Program-made: the position numbers and the translations under genes | NCBI GenBank assembly: GCA_020073365.1 | Contig: JAIQFL010000024.1 | Span: 1 to 52,366, forward strand | From: Terriglobia bacterium | GTDB lineage: Bacteria > Acidobacteriota > Terriglobia > Bryobacterales > Bryobacteraceae | Direction of reading: 5' to 3' | DNA length: 52,366 nucleotides | Shown: in pieces, positions 16,406-25,777 of the stretch | Numbering within the stretch: position 1 is the first letter of the stretch | Layout: each line of letters starts with the position of its first letter | The notes under the pieces: generated by a model | The model's database searches: none | What the model was told of the DNA's origin: nothing | What the model saw: the letters and a program-made list of their open reading frames with translations, nothing else

Positions 16406-18253
16406 CTACCAAAGCGCGTACGGCCCAGCCTTGCGATCGAAGTACATCAGGTACGGAAAGTCCTCCGCCAACTCGTAAAACGGCCGGAACTTGAGCCTCA
16501 CAGGACGGCCATCCGGACGCTGCACGCGAAAAACCGTCGCCTTATCTTCGGGAACCAGCCACTGATTCAGCTCGGCGTCCGTCTTGGGAAGTTCAAAGGC
16601 CGGATCGTGGTAGTTGTAGTCCAGAACCAGCACCACGGGGCCGCGCACCACCGCCACCAGGTCGGGATGCTGGCGGTCCACCGCTTCCGTACGGAGGCGT
16701 AGCGGTATCCGAACCTCCACCCGGTCGCCCGACTTCCAGGTGCGCCGGATCGCCGCCCACTCTCCGGGCTTCGACGGCACGCCTGCGTCCGCGCCGTTCA
16801 CCTTGAGCGACATGTCGCGCGACCAGGCCGGCACACGCAGCTTCAGCGCGAACTCCGCCGTCTGACTCGGTTCCACCGTCAGTGTGCTCATCTCGGTTTC
16901 CGGATAGCCCGTCTCCTGCACCAGTCTGACATCGCCCTCCGGCCGGCTCCATGTAACTTCCGAAGGCACGTACAGATTGACATACAGGCTGGACGCATCC
17001 TTGTAATAGATCAAGTTATGATAGTCCGCCATGTTCTGGATGTAAGTCCCGGAACAGCAGGTGAAGTTATCCCAGTAGTCCACCTTCATGCCGCCGCTGA
17101 TGCGATAGTCGGAGTAGTAGAAGTTCCTTCCTGCCGGACGAAGCGGCAGCGAAGCCCCCACCCCGTTGTAGAGCAGCCGCTCGATCCAGTCGCCGTAGCG
17201 TGCCTCACCCGTGAACTGCATCAGGTAGCGCGACAGCTTGAAGCCCGCCCACGAGCCGCAGAGGGTCTCGAACGTGTCGGACCGGGTTTCCAGCGCCTTA
17301 CCGAGGCTGCCATCGGGGCTCATGAATCTCTCGTTGGGACCGTAGCCCCCGGTAGCGTAACACTGCGTATTCTGCAGGTAGTCGTAAGCGTTCGTGACGA
17401 TCCGCAGGTACACGGGATCGCCCGTAACGGCGTAGGTCATGGCGGCGCTGCTGAAGGTGTTGACATGGCTGTAGGCGTGGACGCCCTGCGCATCGGCCGG
17501 AGCCGAGGTATTCGCGAACTTGCCCCAGTACCCGGAATACCGCCAGACTTCGGCGAAGGTCTTGAAGTCGGGGTTACCGGTCAATTGATACGCGCGGTAG
17601 AGGTTTTCCGAAAGCGTGTACCACTCCTGCGGCAGGCCGTAGTACATGGTGTTGTGGGCCGGCAGCACCACCATGTTTTCATGCTCCAGGGTCCGGCGCG
17701 CCCAACCGGTGGTCCTCTCCAGAAGCTCGACGGCGTCGGGGTGGCCGGTGTACCGCTTCATGTCGACCAGGCCGCAGACCAGTTTGTCGAATGCGTAGTG
17801 CCGCATGCGGCAGTCGCCATCGGGCTTCACGGTCCTGGCCCATTCCGTCAACAGTCGCGCGGCCTTGTCGCGGATCGTCGTGTCGCCGGTGGCGCGGTAG
17901 AGACGGGCCATCCCGCTGAGCCACTGGCCGAAGACCGAGGAGCTGTTTTCCTTGCACCAGCCGCCTAAAGGCTTTCCGGGGGCCGGAAGCCCGGCGGCCG
18001 CCCGAAAGCCCTGCAGGATGTCGTCATCCGGCAGGCCCAGGTAGAACTCCCGGGCCGTCTCGACCTGCTGCCGCCAACGGCTCTCCCCAAGCCGTACGCC
18101 CTGGTAATCCAACGCCTCGATGAGATTCCTGCCGGCAGCCGCTGCCGGTGCGGCCGCCATCCGCTGGGCCACCAGGCCCGCGGCCAGGGGAGCGGCCTTC
18201 AGGAAGTCCCGCCGAATCATTTCGCCGCCGCTCTGCGCGCTTGGTTTGGTCAT
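16406..18253 (-). CDS. GH127/DUF1680 family protein with twin-arginine signal
   Basis: 615 residues from ATG 18253, which has a strong GGAGG six bases upstream. The Tat signal is MIRRDFLKAAPLAAGLVAQ, so the folded enzyme is exported, possibly with metal in place. The barrel contains FETLCGSWAGFKLSRYL and YWDNFTCCSGTYIQNMADY, matching the Glu/Cys and Cys-Cys metal and nucleophile positions of GH127. Beta-sandwich segments follow (LKLRVPAWSRDMSLKVNG, VAVVRGPVVLVLDYN). It is shorter than the 10762 enzyme and only distantly related to it, so a different sugar specificity is likely. Probably a glycosidase for arabinose-containing or similar plant glycans. Confidence 0.82.
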   Translation of the reverse strand: MTKPSAQSGGEMIRRDFLKAAPLAAGLVAQRMAAAPAAAAGRNLIEALDYQGVRLGESRWRQQVETAREFYLGLPDDDILQGFRAAAGLPAPGKPLGGWCKENSSSVFGQWLSGMARLYRATGDTTIRDKAARLLTEWARTVKPDGDCRMRHYAFDKLVCGLVDMKRYTGHPDAVELLERTTGWARRTLEHENMVVLPAHNTMYYGLPQEWYTLSENLYRAYQLTGNPDFKTFAEVWRYSGYWGKFANTSAPADAQGVHAYSHVNTFSSAAMTYAVTGDPVYLRIVTNAYDYLQNTQCYATGGYGPNERFMSPDGSLGKALETRSDTFETLCGSWAGFKLSRYLMQFTGEARYGDWIERLLYNGVGASLPLRPAGRNFYYSDYRISGGMKVDYWDNFTCCSGTYIQNMADYHNLIYYKDASSLYVNLYVPSEVTWSRPEGDVRLVQETGYPETEMSTLTVEPSQTAEFALKLRVPAWSRDMSLKVNGADAGVPSKPGEWAAIRRTWKSGDRVEVRIPLRLRTEAVDRQHPDLVAVVRGPVVLVLDYNYHDPAFELPKTDAELNQWLVPEDKATVFRVQRPDGRPVRLKFRPFYELAEDFPYLMYFDRKAGPYALW

Positions 18254-18480
18254 TTGGGTCCTCCGATAGCCTGGCAATTCCCGATTATAGGCCCTGCCGG
18301 GCGGGCTTCATCATCAGAACCATATTTGCAGACGGAGTTGCAGATTGCGAGGACCAAGGGCAGTTCCGGCGCTCAACGCCGATCGGTCGCCGAACATCGG
18401 CCACTGGCGACCGTTCGACTTGTCACAGTCTCAACGCGGCCGGAACCCCAGCATTGAGGAACTCCACGCCACAAGCGCGG

Positions 18481-18774
18481 TCAGGTATCCGGTTCGGGCA
18501 GGATGCGGAAGCCTGTTTCGGCTTCCCCGTCGACGATTCGCGTCCAGACCGTACAGGCGAGCCCCTGGCGGCCGCGGTATGCGAAATCGACGAGCTGCCC
18601 CGACGTCAGCGTCAGGCAGTTGTGGCGGGCGCGAAACCCGTGCGCCGCCGTGTCCATCAGCCTTCCCAAGAAGGATCCCGCCAGCGCGCTGGACTGCCGC
18701 AGACGCACCTCCTCGGTGACGAGCACCCGCGGCTCGGTTCGCCGCTCAGCCCCCCGAAACTGTTTCGTATGCAT
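18481..18774 (-). CDS. PilZ domain protein
   Basis: A 97-residue single-domain protein. The N-terminal RRTEPRVLVTEEVRL resembles the RxxxR c-di-GMP binding motif of PilZ domains, followed by GRLMDTAAHGFRARHNCLTLTSGQLVDFAY, which fits the (D/N)xSxxG region with A replacing S (DTAAHG). Such domains bind c-di-GMP or act as adaptors. It overlaps the upstream sigma54-activator gene by 29 bases, so the two are co-translated. Ligand binding is uncertain because of the altered second motif. Confidence 0.75.
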   Translation of the reverse strand: MHTKQFRGAERRTEPRVLVTEEVRLRQSSALAGSFLGRLMDTAAHGFRARHNCLTLTSGQLVDFAYRGRQGLACTVWTRIVDGEAETGFRILPEPDT

Positions 18775-19741
18775 ACTTGGACTCCGATTCTGCGTTCGGG
18801 CCGTAGAGTTTCAGCTTGCGGCTGAGGGTTCGGCGCGAAATGCCGAGCAGTCGGGCAGCTTCCTGATGATGCCCGCCGGTCTTGTGCAGGGCTTCAAAGA
18901 TCGCGTCCCTCTCCAGCCCATCGAGCCGCAAACCGGTGGCGGCTCGGGGGCTCTTGATCCGGGCGGGATGCAAGGCGCCGAGCTCCCCGGTGCCGATTTC
19001 GTATCCCCGGGAGTGAATCAAGGCGGTGGTCACCACGTTGCGCACTTCGCGGGCGTTTCCCGGCCAGTCCGAGCGGCGCAGGAGTTCCTTGGCCTCCTCG
19101 GAGAAGAACGCCTGCTCGCTATGCAGCTTCAGGAAGTGCTCGGCCAGGGGGACGATATCTTCCCTGCGCTCCCGCAAAGGCGGCACGCGCACCTGGCACT
19201 GGTTGAGGCGGTGATACAGATCGCCGCGGAAATGGCCTTGGCTAACCGCTTCCTCCAGGTTTCGATTGGTAGCCGCCAGAACTCGCGTATCGACTTCGAT
19301 TTTCTTCTGTCCACCCACGCGATAATACGGAACGCCGTCGAGCACGCGCAGCAGTTTCACCTGCATGCGCGGCTCCAGCTCGCCCACTTCATCCAGAAAC
19401 AGCGTCCCGTGGTTCGCCAGTTCGAACAGGCCTGGTTTCACCGTGTCGGCGCCGCTGAAGGCGCCCTTCTCGTGGCCGAAAAGCTCGCTTTCCATGAGCT
19501 GATCGGGAAGCGCGCCGCAGTTCACGTCCACCCACGACTTGGAGGAACGCAGCGAAAAATGATGGATGGCGCGCGCCACGATCTCCTTGCCGGACCCGGT
19601 TTCGCCGGTGATGAGGACCGCTGCCGAAGTGCGCGCCACGCGCTCCACCAGCTCCATCAGGCGCCGCATGGTGGGACTGACGATCACCGCGGACACTCCC
19701 AGGAAACACGGGCATGGATCTTCCGATATCACCTTTGACAC
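18746..19741 (-). CDS. Sigma54-dependent transcriptional activator (NtrC family, no receiver domain)
   Basis: 331 residues: a short N-terminal lead, an AAA+ domain and a Fis-type HTH. Walker A is GETGSGKE, the sigma54 loop is [15 protein letters not shown] (GAFSGA in place of the usual GAFTGA), Walker B is [11 protein letters not shown], and the sensor regions are [13 protein letters not shown] and [10 protein letters not shown]. The HTH is [20 protein letters not shown]. There is no receiver, PAS or GAF domain, so activity must be set by a partner or by expression. The gene is divergent from a GAF-domain gene only 65 bases away, which may provide the missing sensing function, and is followed by a PilZ gene. 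Confidence 0.9.
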   Translation of the reverse strand: MSKVISEDPCPCFLGVSAVIVSPTMRRLMELVERVARTSAAVLITGETGSGKEIVARAIHHFSLRSSKSWVDVNCGALPDQLMESELFGHEKGAFSGADTVKPGLFELANHGTLFLDEVGELEPRMQVKLLRVLDGVPYYRVGGQKKIEVDTRVLAATNRNLEEAVSQGHFRGDLYHRLNQCQVRVPPLRERREDIVPLAEHFLKLHSEQAFFSEEAKELLRRSDWPGNAREVRNVVTTALIHSRGYEIGTGELGALHPARIKSPRAATGLRLDGLERDAIFEALHKTGGHHQEAARLLGISRRTLSRKLKLYGPNAESESKYAYETVSGG

Positions 19742-19806
19742 ATATCGGTTGCCCCGACCCGGAACTTTACCCTAAAGGTCCAGGGAAAAGGGACGATAGA
19801 ACAGAA

Positions 19807-20730
19807 GTGAACGAGCTTTGCGATCTGTTCCGCACCCTCGGCGACTCACTCGACCTGGAGGAGACTCTCTCGAACTTCGACCGGGAACTGCGGCGGCTCG
19901 TTGCGTATGCGGCCCTCTCGCTGCATCTGGTGGAAGACGGCCGGCTGATCCCCGCCTATGCGGCCGGCGAGGAGTTTCGAGCCCTGGCATCCCTGGAAAG
20001 CCGCCTCGGCGAGGGCTTCCTGGGGCGGGCCGCCGCGGAGTGCCGTCCGGTTTTGAATTGTCACTTGGATGCGCTGGGCCGGCTTGCGACCGCTTTGGTG
20101 GTTCCGCTCGAGCACCGTGGAGCCGCGATCGCGGTGGTCACGCTTTACCATGACCAGGCGCGCGTCTTCTCCCAAGAGGACCTCGAAACCCTGCTGGCCG
20201 TGGCGCCGAAGCTCACCGCCTCGATCGACAATGCTCGCCGTTACCGGGCGGCCGAGAGACTGACCGGCATCGACCTGGTGACCGGCGCGCTCAATACGCG
20301 TGCGCTGTTCCAGCAACTGGACGCCGAATTGGCGCGGGCTCGCCGGCTTCGGGAATCGCTGGCCGTGATCGAGTGTGCGGTCGAGGGCATGGATGAATCC
20401 CTGCCGGAGCTGGCACAACGGTTATACCGGCAGCTTGCCGCCAGCCTCCGGGAGTGCTGCCGGGAGTACGATTCCGTGGCACGCACGGGCGACGGCTTCG
20501 TGCTCGTACTGGCGGCGTTTACGCCAGCCGATTTCGAGGAGAAGCACGCGCGGATTCAGAGGGCGGTCGAGGAGCTCGGATTGCGCGCCGGCCTGCCGCT
20601 CTCGGCCAGCGTGGGCGCGGCTTTCTTCCCCAAGGATGCATCCGACGCCGAAGGCCTGCTGGCCACTGCGGCAGAAAGGCTGCGATTGGTTTGGCGCGGG
20701 GCGCATGGAGATGCCGATGGCGTCTCCTGA
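19807..20730 (+). CDS. GAF domain protein with degenerate GGDEF domain
   Basis: 307 residues from GTG 19807; an ATG at 19714 is open but would overlap the divergent activator gene. The N-terminal half is a GAF domain (LDLEETLSNFDRELRRLV...GLATALVVPLEHRGAAIAVVTLYHD type). The C-terminal half follows the diguanylate cyclase plan (LTGIDLVTGALNTRALFQQLDAELARARR) but the active-site motif is TGDGF instead of GGDEF (YDSVARTGDGFVLVLAAF), so it should not make c-di-GMP. It may bind nucleotide or act as a sensor by protein contact. Its stop lies inside the start of the ABC permease gene, linking signalling to peptide uptake. Confidence 0.82.
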   Translation: MNELCDLFRTLGDSLDLEETLSNFDRELRRLVAYAALSLHLVEDGRLIPAYAAGEEFRALASLESRLGEGFLGRAAAECRPVLNCHLDALGRLATALVVPLEHRGAAIAVVTLYHDQARVFSQEDLETLLAVAPKLTASIDNARRYRAAERLTGIDLVTGALNTRALFQQLDAELARARRLRESLAVIECAVEGMDESLPELAQRLYRQLAASLRECCREYDSVARTGDGFVLVLAAFTPADFEEKHARIQRAVEELGLRAGLPLSASVGAAFFPKDASDAEGLLATAAERLRLVWRGAHGDADGVS

Positions 20731-21655
20731 ACGACAGGGTACGTTGGATGGAACCACCGGCCGGGACGCCGCGCACGGACATAGCGTCGTCCGCACCGTG
20801 GCCGCAGCAGCCATACGGCGGTTTTTGATGCTGTTGCTCACCATCGCCGCGTCCGCCTTGGTCTCCGCAGCCCTGGTGCGCTTGGCTCCCGGCTTCGGGA
20901 CGGACGAACGCCAGTTGGATCTGCAGCTTAGCGAAGCGAGCATCGCCGCGGTCCGCGCTCGCAGCCGCTCACCCGGCTTCGTGACCGCTTTCGGGGAGTA
21001 TGTGTCGGGTCTGGCGCATGGCGACTGGGGTTTCTCGGTTTCCCTCCGGCGGCCGGTTCGCGAACTGATGGCCGAGCGGGCCGGTCTCACGCTGCGAACG
21101 CTGGGCGCCGGCCTGACGCTGGCATGGAGCCTCGCGCTGGGGCTGTCGCTGATTCTCGAAGGGCTCCGCCGGCGCGCCCTGGACCTGGCGGCAACTCTGG
21201 CTGCCGGAGGCCTTCTTTGCCTCCCCGCTGCGGTAGTGGCTCTGGTCTTTCTCTATCTCGATGTTTCACCGGTCTTCGCCCTGGCTGCGGTCCTGTGGCC
21301 CCGGATCTACCGCTATGTGCGGAATGTCCTGGCGGCATCCTCCAATCGCCCCCACGTCCTGGCGGCGCGGGCGCGCGGAAGCGGCGGCATCGGGTTGCTG
21401 TGGCGCCACGTGTGCATTCCCGCCTCGCCGGAATTGCTCGCGTTGGCGGGGATCTCGGTGAGTATGGCGATCGGCGCGGTGATCCCGGTCGAAACCCTGT
21501 GCGGCTCGCCCGGTGTCGGTCAACTGGTCTGGCAGTCGGCCATCGCGCGCGACCTGCCTGTCCTGGTCCATCTCACGGTGTTGGTTGCGCTGGCCACATC
21601 CGCCGCCAACCTGTTTTCGGACGCAGCCAGGGCGTTGGCCGGGTGGGAGCTGTGA
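20717..21655 (+). CDS. Oligopeptide/dipeptide-type ABC transporter permease (DppB-like)
   Basis: 312 residues from ATG 20717, chosen because GGAG lies six bases upstream; ATG 20705 is an alternative. It overlaps the end of the GAF gene. The N-terminal helix (RRFLMLLLTIAASALVSAALVRLAPG) and the following periplasmic stretch are typical of DppB/OppB, and the EAA-type loop is present (LAARARGSGGIGLLWRHVCIPASPELLAL). GDWGFSVSLRRPVRELM matches the conserved DppB region. Forms the channel with the next gene. Confidence 0.85.
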   Translation: MASPERQGTLDGTTGRDAAHGHSVVRTVAAAAIRRFLMLLLTIAASALVSAALVRLAPGFGTDERQLDLQLSEASIAAVRARSRSPGFVTAFGEYVSGLAHGDWGFSVSLRRPVRELMAERAGLTLRTLGAGLTLAWSLALGLSLILEGLRRRALDLAATLAAGGLLCLPAAVVALVFLYLDVSPVFALAAVLWPRIYRYVRNVLAASSNRPHVLAARARGSGGIGLLWRHVCIPASPELLALAGISVSMAIGAVIPVETLCGSPGVGQLVWQSAIARDLPVLVHLTVLVALATSAANLFSDAARALAGWEL

Positions 21656-22452
21656 TGCGGCGGGCCGCTCGGGTCATCCTGGTCGCGATCTTCGGCCTCA
21701 TGTTGGGAGCGGACGCCTTCGCGCCGTACCGTTATGACCGGCAGTTCCGGGAAGAAGCCGCGTCGCCGCCCACGCGCGCGCATCCGCTGGGAACGGACGC
21801 CCTGGGGAGGGACCGCCTGTCCCGGCTGTTGCACGGAGGCAGAATCTCCATCCTGCTCGCCCCGGCCGCGACCCTGGTATCCGTGGGGATTGCGCTCACC
21901 ATGGGCCTGGGAGCGGCCCTGCTGGGCCCCTGGTGGGGACGAGCGGCGAGGGTTGCGATCGACCTGTTTCTTTCGCTTCCCTGGCTGTTCCTGCTTCTGA
22001 CCGCGCGGGGCCTGCTTCCGCTCAACACCTCGCCCGGCGTATCCATCGCGGTTACGTTCGCGCTGCTTGGCTTTCTGGGGTGGCCCGGACCGGCGCGCGT
22101 CATGATGGCCGCCGCAGAACGGCAATCCCGTGCGGACTATGTTCTACTGGCGAGGGCCGGAGGCGGCGGCGTTTGGCGTGTCGCGGTCCGTCACATCCTG
22201 CCCAACCTGGCGCCCGTCACCCTGGCGCAGTTCTGGACCACGGCCCCCGCGTTCCTGCTGGCCGAGGCGAACCTTGCTCTGCTGGGTTTGGGAATCTCCG
22301 AGCCTCTGCCCTCCTGGGGGAATCTTCTGCGCGACCTGCAAAACCTGGCGGCACTGCCTCGGGATCCCGCCATGTCGATTCCGCTGCTGCTCCTGGTAGT
22401 CACCCTGGGGTGCTGCCAGTTGGCGCAGGCGGCCGATGAGTATCCCATATGA
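21655..22452 (+). CDS. Oligopeptide/dipeptide-type ABC transporter permease (DppC-like)
   Basis: 265 residues; the ATG overlaps the previous stop (TGATG). It contains the DppC signature HPLGTDALGRDRLSRLLHGGRISI and the EAA loop YVLLARAGGGGVWRVAVRHILPNLAPV, with about six membrane helices. Its last four bases overlap the start of the binding-protein gene. Together with the preceding permease it forms the transmembrane channel for a peptide-type substrate. Confidence 0.87.
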   Translation: MRRAARVILVAIFGLMLGADAFAPYRYDRQFREEAASPPTRAHPLGTDALGRDRLSRLLHGGRISILLAPAATLVSVGIALTMGLGAALLGPWWGRAARVAIDLFLSLPWLFLLLTARGLLPLNTSPGVSIAVTFALLGFLGWPGPARVMMAAAERQSRADYVLLARAGGGGVWRVAVRHILPNLAPVTLAQFWTTAPAFLLAEANLALLGLGISEPLPSWGNLLRDLQNLAALPRDPAMSIPLLLLVVTLGCCQLAQAADEYPI

Positions 22453-24080
22453 GGATTCTGACGCTGATTCTGATTTCCTCGCTGAGTGCCGTTCCGGCCG
22501 CCGCACAATGGGGCGGCGAGCTCAGGCTCTCCCTGCACAGCGAACCGAAAACGCTCAACCCCGCTTTGGTGGATGACGACGCCTCTGAAACAGTGCGCTA
22601 CCTGACAGGCGGAGTCCTGGTTCGGGTGAACCGGTTGACCCAGCAGGCCGAGCCGGCCCTGGCGCGATCGTGGAAAGTGCTCGATGCCGGGAAGACGCTC
22701 CGCTTCCAGTTGCGCGAAGGAGTTTGTTTCTCGGACGGAACGCCCTTCACCGCGGACGACGTGGTCTACACCATGGAGACGCTCATGGATCCCAACCTGC
22801 ATTCGCCCGTGGGCGACTCGTTGCGGACGGGAACCGGAACCGCGCGGGCTTCGGCCGAGGGCCCCTACGCCGCGATCATCCGCTTTCCGGAGGCGTTGGC
22901 GGGCGGGGTTCGGCTGTTCGACCAGGTCGCCATCCTCTCCCGGCGCTCACCCCTCAAGGAGGGGGCGGTATTGGGCCCGTTTCGCATCGCGGGCCGGAAG
23001 CCGGGAGCCTATCTCAAGCTGGAGCGCAACCCGCACTACTGGAAGGTGCAGTCCGGCCGCAGGCTGCCTTACCTGGACTCCGTTCAGCTCGATATCCAGC
23101 AGAACCGCGACGCCGAGTTTCTTCGCTTCCGGCGCGGCGAACTCCACCTTCTTTCGTCCCTCGACCCCGATCAGTTCGAACAGCTCGCGCGCGAAAAACC
23201 CGACTGGGCGAAAGACGCTGGACCGGCGCTCGAAAACGAGTTTGTCTGGTTCAACATGGCTCCTTCGGCGCCGTTGCCGGCCTACAAAAAGGCTTGGTTC
23301 GCTTCGCGCAATTTCCGCCGGGCAGTCTCGCACGCCATCCGGCGCGACGACCTCTGCCGCGTGGTGTATCACGGGCATGCCGCTCCGGGCATCGGCCCGT
23401 TTCCTTCCGCGAACCTGTTCTGGTTCAACCGGAAATTGAAGCCGCATCTCTTCGACCTGGAGCTCGCCCGGCGTCTTCTGGCCCAGGACGGATTCCGGAC
23501 GGACGGCCGCAAGTTGCGCGACCGCACCGGCAACCCGGTGGAGTTCTCGCTCATCACCAACGCCGGAAACAAGGGTCGCGAGCGCATGGCATCCATGATC
23601 CAGCAGGACCTTGCCGCACTGGGGATCGGGCTCAACGTGGTCACTCTGGATTTCCCTTCCTTGCTGGAGCGCATCAGCAAATCCATGCAATACGAGGCCT
23701 GTCTGCTCGGGTTCAACAACGTCGACCTGGACCCGGATGGCCAGATGAACCTGTGGTTGAGCTCCTCCACCAACCATGCCTGGAACCCCCGAGAGCCCTC
23801 TCCGGCCACAGCTTGGGAGGCTGAAATCGACCGTTTGATGAAGGCGCAAGCCTCCGAACCCCAAGGCTCGCAGCGGAAGGCTCTGTTCGACCGTGTCCAG
23901 GCGATTGTCTGGGAGCAGGCTCCCATCGTGTATCTGGTGAACCGCAATGCCCTGGTGGCCGTGTCTCCGTCGCTCGCCAACGTGCAGCCCTCGGTGCTGT
24001 ATCCACGGGTGATCTGGAACATCGACGAAATCTGTTTTGCGCGAACCGCGGGAACCGGCAAGACCGCGGGAACCAAATGA
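22449..24080 (+). CDS. Extracellular solute-binding protein, family 5 (peptide/nickel type)
   Basis: 543 residues with a signal peptide (MRILTLILISSLSAVPAAAQ) and no lipobox. The body shows SBP family 5 features: LHSEPKTLNPALVDD, the signature REGVCFSDGTPFTADDVVYTME, FRRAVSHAIRRDDLC and LGFNNVDLDPDGQMNLWLSS. It captures the substrate in the periplasm for the two permeases upstream. Ligand class (peptide, nickel or sugar oligomer) cannot be told from sequence alone. Overlaps both neighbours. Confidence 0.88.
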   Translation: MRILTLILISSLSAVPAAAQWGGELRLSLHSEPKTLNPALVDDDASETVRYLTGGVLVRVNRLTQQAEPALARSWKVLDAGKTLRFQLREGVCFSDGTPFTADDVVYTMETLMDPNLHSPVGDSLRTGTGTARASAEGPYAAIIRFPEALAGGVRLFDQVAILSRRSPLKEGAVLGPFRIAGRKPGAYLKLERNPHYWKVQSGRRLPYLDSVQLDIQQNRDAEFLRFRRGELHLLSSLDPDQFEQLAREKPDWAKDAGPALENEFVWFNMAPSAPLPAYKKAWFASRNFRRAVSHAIRRDDLCRVVYHGHAAPGIGPFPSANLFWFNRKLKPHLFDLELARRLLAQDGFRTDGRKLRDRTGNPVEFSLITNAGNKGRERMASMIQQDLAALGIGLNVVTLDFPSLLERISKSMQYEACLLGFNNVDLDPDGQMNLWLSSSTNHAWNPREPSPATAWEAEIDRLMKAQASEPQGSQRKALFDRVQAIVWEQAPIVYLVNRNALVAVSPSLANVQPSVLYPRVIWNIDEICFARTAGTGKTAGTK

Positions 24081-24826
24081 AGGCGCCGCTGCTGTCGGTC
24101 CACATCTCGGTGGATTACCCGGGGAAGCCGTCTGTCATTGACGGCATCGCCATTCGAGTGCAGGAGGGCGAGGTGGTCGGCCTGGCTGGAGAGAGCGGAT
24201 CGGGGAAGAGCACGATCGCGCTGGCGATTCTCCGCCTGCTGGAGTGGCGCGGCGGACGCGTGCGAGGCGAAATCTGGTTCGACGGCCGGGACTTGATGCG
24301 CCTGAAGGAAAGCCAACTGCGACGGTTACGCGGCAGAGAGATGTCGCTGGTGATGCAAAGCCCGGCTTCGGCCCTCAACCCCGCACTCCGGCTGGAAACC
24401 CAGCTCCGCGAGTCATGGCGCGTTCACAGCCAGACCCCATGGCGCGAGGCGCGGCCCCAAGTCCATGCTCTGCTGGAGCGTATGGGACTTCCGGTCGACG
24501 GTGATTTTCTTTCCCACTATCCGAGCCAGGTGAGCGTAGGGCAGGCACAACGCGTGGTAATCGCCATGGCCGTGCTCCACCAACCCAAGCTGATCGTGGC
24601 CGACGAGCCCACCAGCGCACTCGATCCGGGATCGCGACTCGAAATTCTCAACCTCTTTCGTTCTCTGGTCGCCGAAAACCGGGCTGCCCTGATCTACATT
24701 TCTCACGACGTGCCCTCCATGCAAGCGCTCTGCGACAGGATTCATATTCTGCATGCGGGTAAGCTTGCCCCGTGCATGCCGGTTGACGAGCACCGGGGAG
24801 CGCCGCAGCCGCTCAGCCTGAGCTGA
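24077..24826 (+). CDS. ABC transporter ATP-binding protein (DppD/OppD-like)
   Basis: 249 residues with Walker A GESGSGKST, Q-loop MSLVMQSPASALNP (typical of DppD), signature SVGQAQR in place of the usual SGGQ, Walker B LIVADEPTSALD and the H-switch YISHDVPSM. It is shorter than standard DppD (about 320), lacking the C-terminal oligopeptide-binding extension and its iron-sulfur cysteines. No second ATPase (DppF) follows; either this protein works as a homodimer or the partner is encoded elsewhere. Start overlaps the binding-protein stop. Confidence 0.87.
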   Translation: MKAPLLSVHISVDYPGKPSVIDGIAIRVQEGEVVGLAGESGSGKSTIALAILRLLEWRGGRVRGEIWFDGRDLMRLKESQLRRLRGREMSLVMQSPASALNPALRLETQLRESWRVHSQTPWREARPQVHALLERMGLPVDGDFLSHYPSQVSVGQAQRVVIAMAVLHQPKLIVADEPTSALDPGSRLEILNLFRSLVAENRAALIYISHDVPSMQALCDRIHILHAGKLAPCMPVDEHRGAPQPLSLS

Positions 24827-24828
24827 GC
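24811..24828. terminator. Hairpin at the end of the peptide ABC operon
   Basis: Stem GCTCAG / CTGAGC with a six-base loop, covering the stop codon of the ATPase gene and facing the convergent methyltransferase gene. No T-tract follows, so it is only a candidate terminator. Confidence 0.4.
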
Positions 24829-24969
24829 GACCAGTTGAAGGCACGGGTGGTCTGCGGGCCATCGTAGCGGTGAGAGCCGCGTGGAATTGTCGTGAGTACG
24901 AAGCTCCCTCGACGCTGGCCGCTTGTATTCGGCCATCGATGCTTCGATTGTCGGCTGCTGGGAACCAAA

Positions 24970-25533
24970 CTAACTCCGCCGCGCGCGGAAACGGAAGGCG
25001 AAGGGGTTGACATCTACATGGACGTCCGTAAAGCCCGCGGCCTCGAGGCGTTCCGGGAAGGTCCGGGGATCTACCACCACCATGGTATCGAACAGGTGCA
25101 GGAGACGGAACCGGCGGCTATAGCGGCTGTCCACGCCCGCGAAGATCCCTCCAGGGCGTAGTACGCGAGCGACCTCGGCCAGCAGCCGGTTCTGCAAGAC
25201 CGCGGAGGGGACGTGATGGAGCATCGTCAGGCTGACAGCGCCATCGAAGGTGGCATCGGGGAAGGACATGGCGGTGGCGTCCTGGTGTAATACGGTGACG
25301 TTTTGGCCGGCCACGCGATGGGCCAGCGAGTGCGCCAGTGCCTGGTCGATTTCCACGCAGGTCAGACGCGCCACGCGAGTGTGGAGGAGATCGGTGGTGA
25401 CACCCGGGCCGGAGCCCACCTCCAGGACCTCCGCACCCAAGTCGATGCCGTCCAGCACCCACGGCAGGATGCGGGTCTCAACGGTCTTTTTCCAGTAGGC
25501 CGAGCGGCAGAGCCAGCGGTGAGCGAGGTTCAT
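24970..25533 (-). CDS. SAM-dependent methyltransferase (class I)
   Basis: 187 residues with the class I methyltransferase core: motif I VLEVGSGPGVTTDLL, acidic end of strand 2 CVEIDQ, motif II region DATAMSFPDATFDGAVSLTMLHHV, and motif III VARVLRPGGIFAGVD. It is of the Methyltransf_11 type, cytosolic. The substrate is unknown; no biosynthetic neighbours help. A C-terminal strand pair (VHVDVNPFAFRFRARR) completes the fold, so it looks full length. Confidence 0.85.
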   Translation of the reverse strand: MNLAHRWLCRSAYWKKTVETRILPWVLDGIDLGAEVLEVGSGPGVTTDLLHTRVARLTCVEIDQALAHSLAHRVAGQNVTVLHQDATAMSFPDATFDGAVSLTMLHHVPSAVLQNRLLAEVARVLRPGGIFAGVDSRYSRRFRLLHLFDTMVVVDPRTFPERLEAAGFTDVHVDVNPFAFRFRARRS

Positions 25534-25691
25534 GCAAATATTGTCCCCCCGGCCAGCTCAGGCGTAAAGCCACAATCCTGCCAAGATGTAACTCGAATGC
25601 GACAGATCCGGTGGAGATGTCGAGGACAGGGTCCCCAGAACCTCAGTTTTGCGCGCTGCGGTCAGTGTACGCCCAGCTCTATACCGAGGCT

Positions 25692-25716
25692 GGGGCAAGC
25701 TTCCACGGCTTGCCCC
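25692..25716. repeat. Intergenic hairpin
   Basis: Perfect 9-bp stem GGGGCAAGC / GCTTGCCCC with a seven-base loop, alone in the gap upstream of the methyltransferase gene. A looser relative (AGGGCA...TGCCCT) lies just after 50570. Probably another small palindromic repeat. Confidence 0.4.
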
Positions 25717-25777
25717 TCCCCGGAAGGACATTCACTTAATGTTTGATTACTAGTCACGCGGCGCCCGGAATCGTCTC

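Noticed and set aside
24827..24969. Minus-strand open frame ending HRYDGPQTTRAFNWSLSSG as a possible gene fragment
   Set aside because: Protein-like in feel but not recognised, with no start or neighbours to support it.
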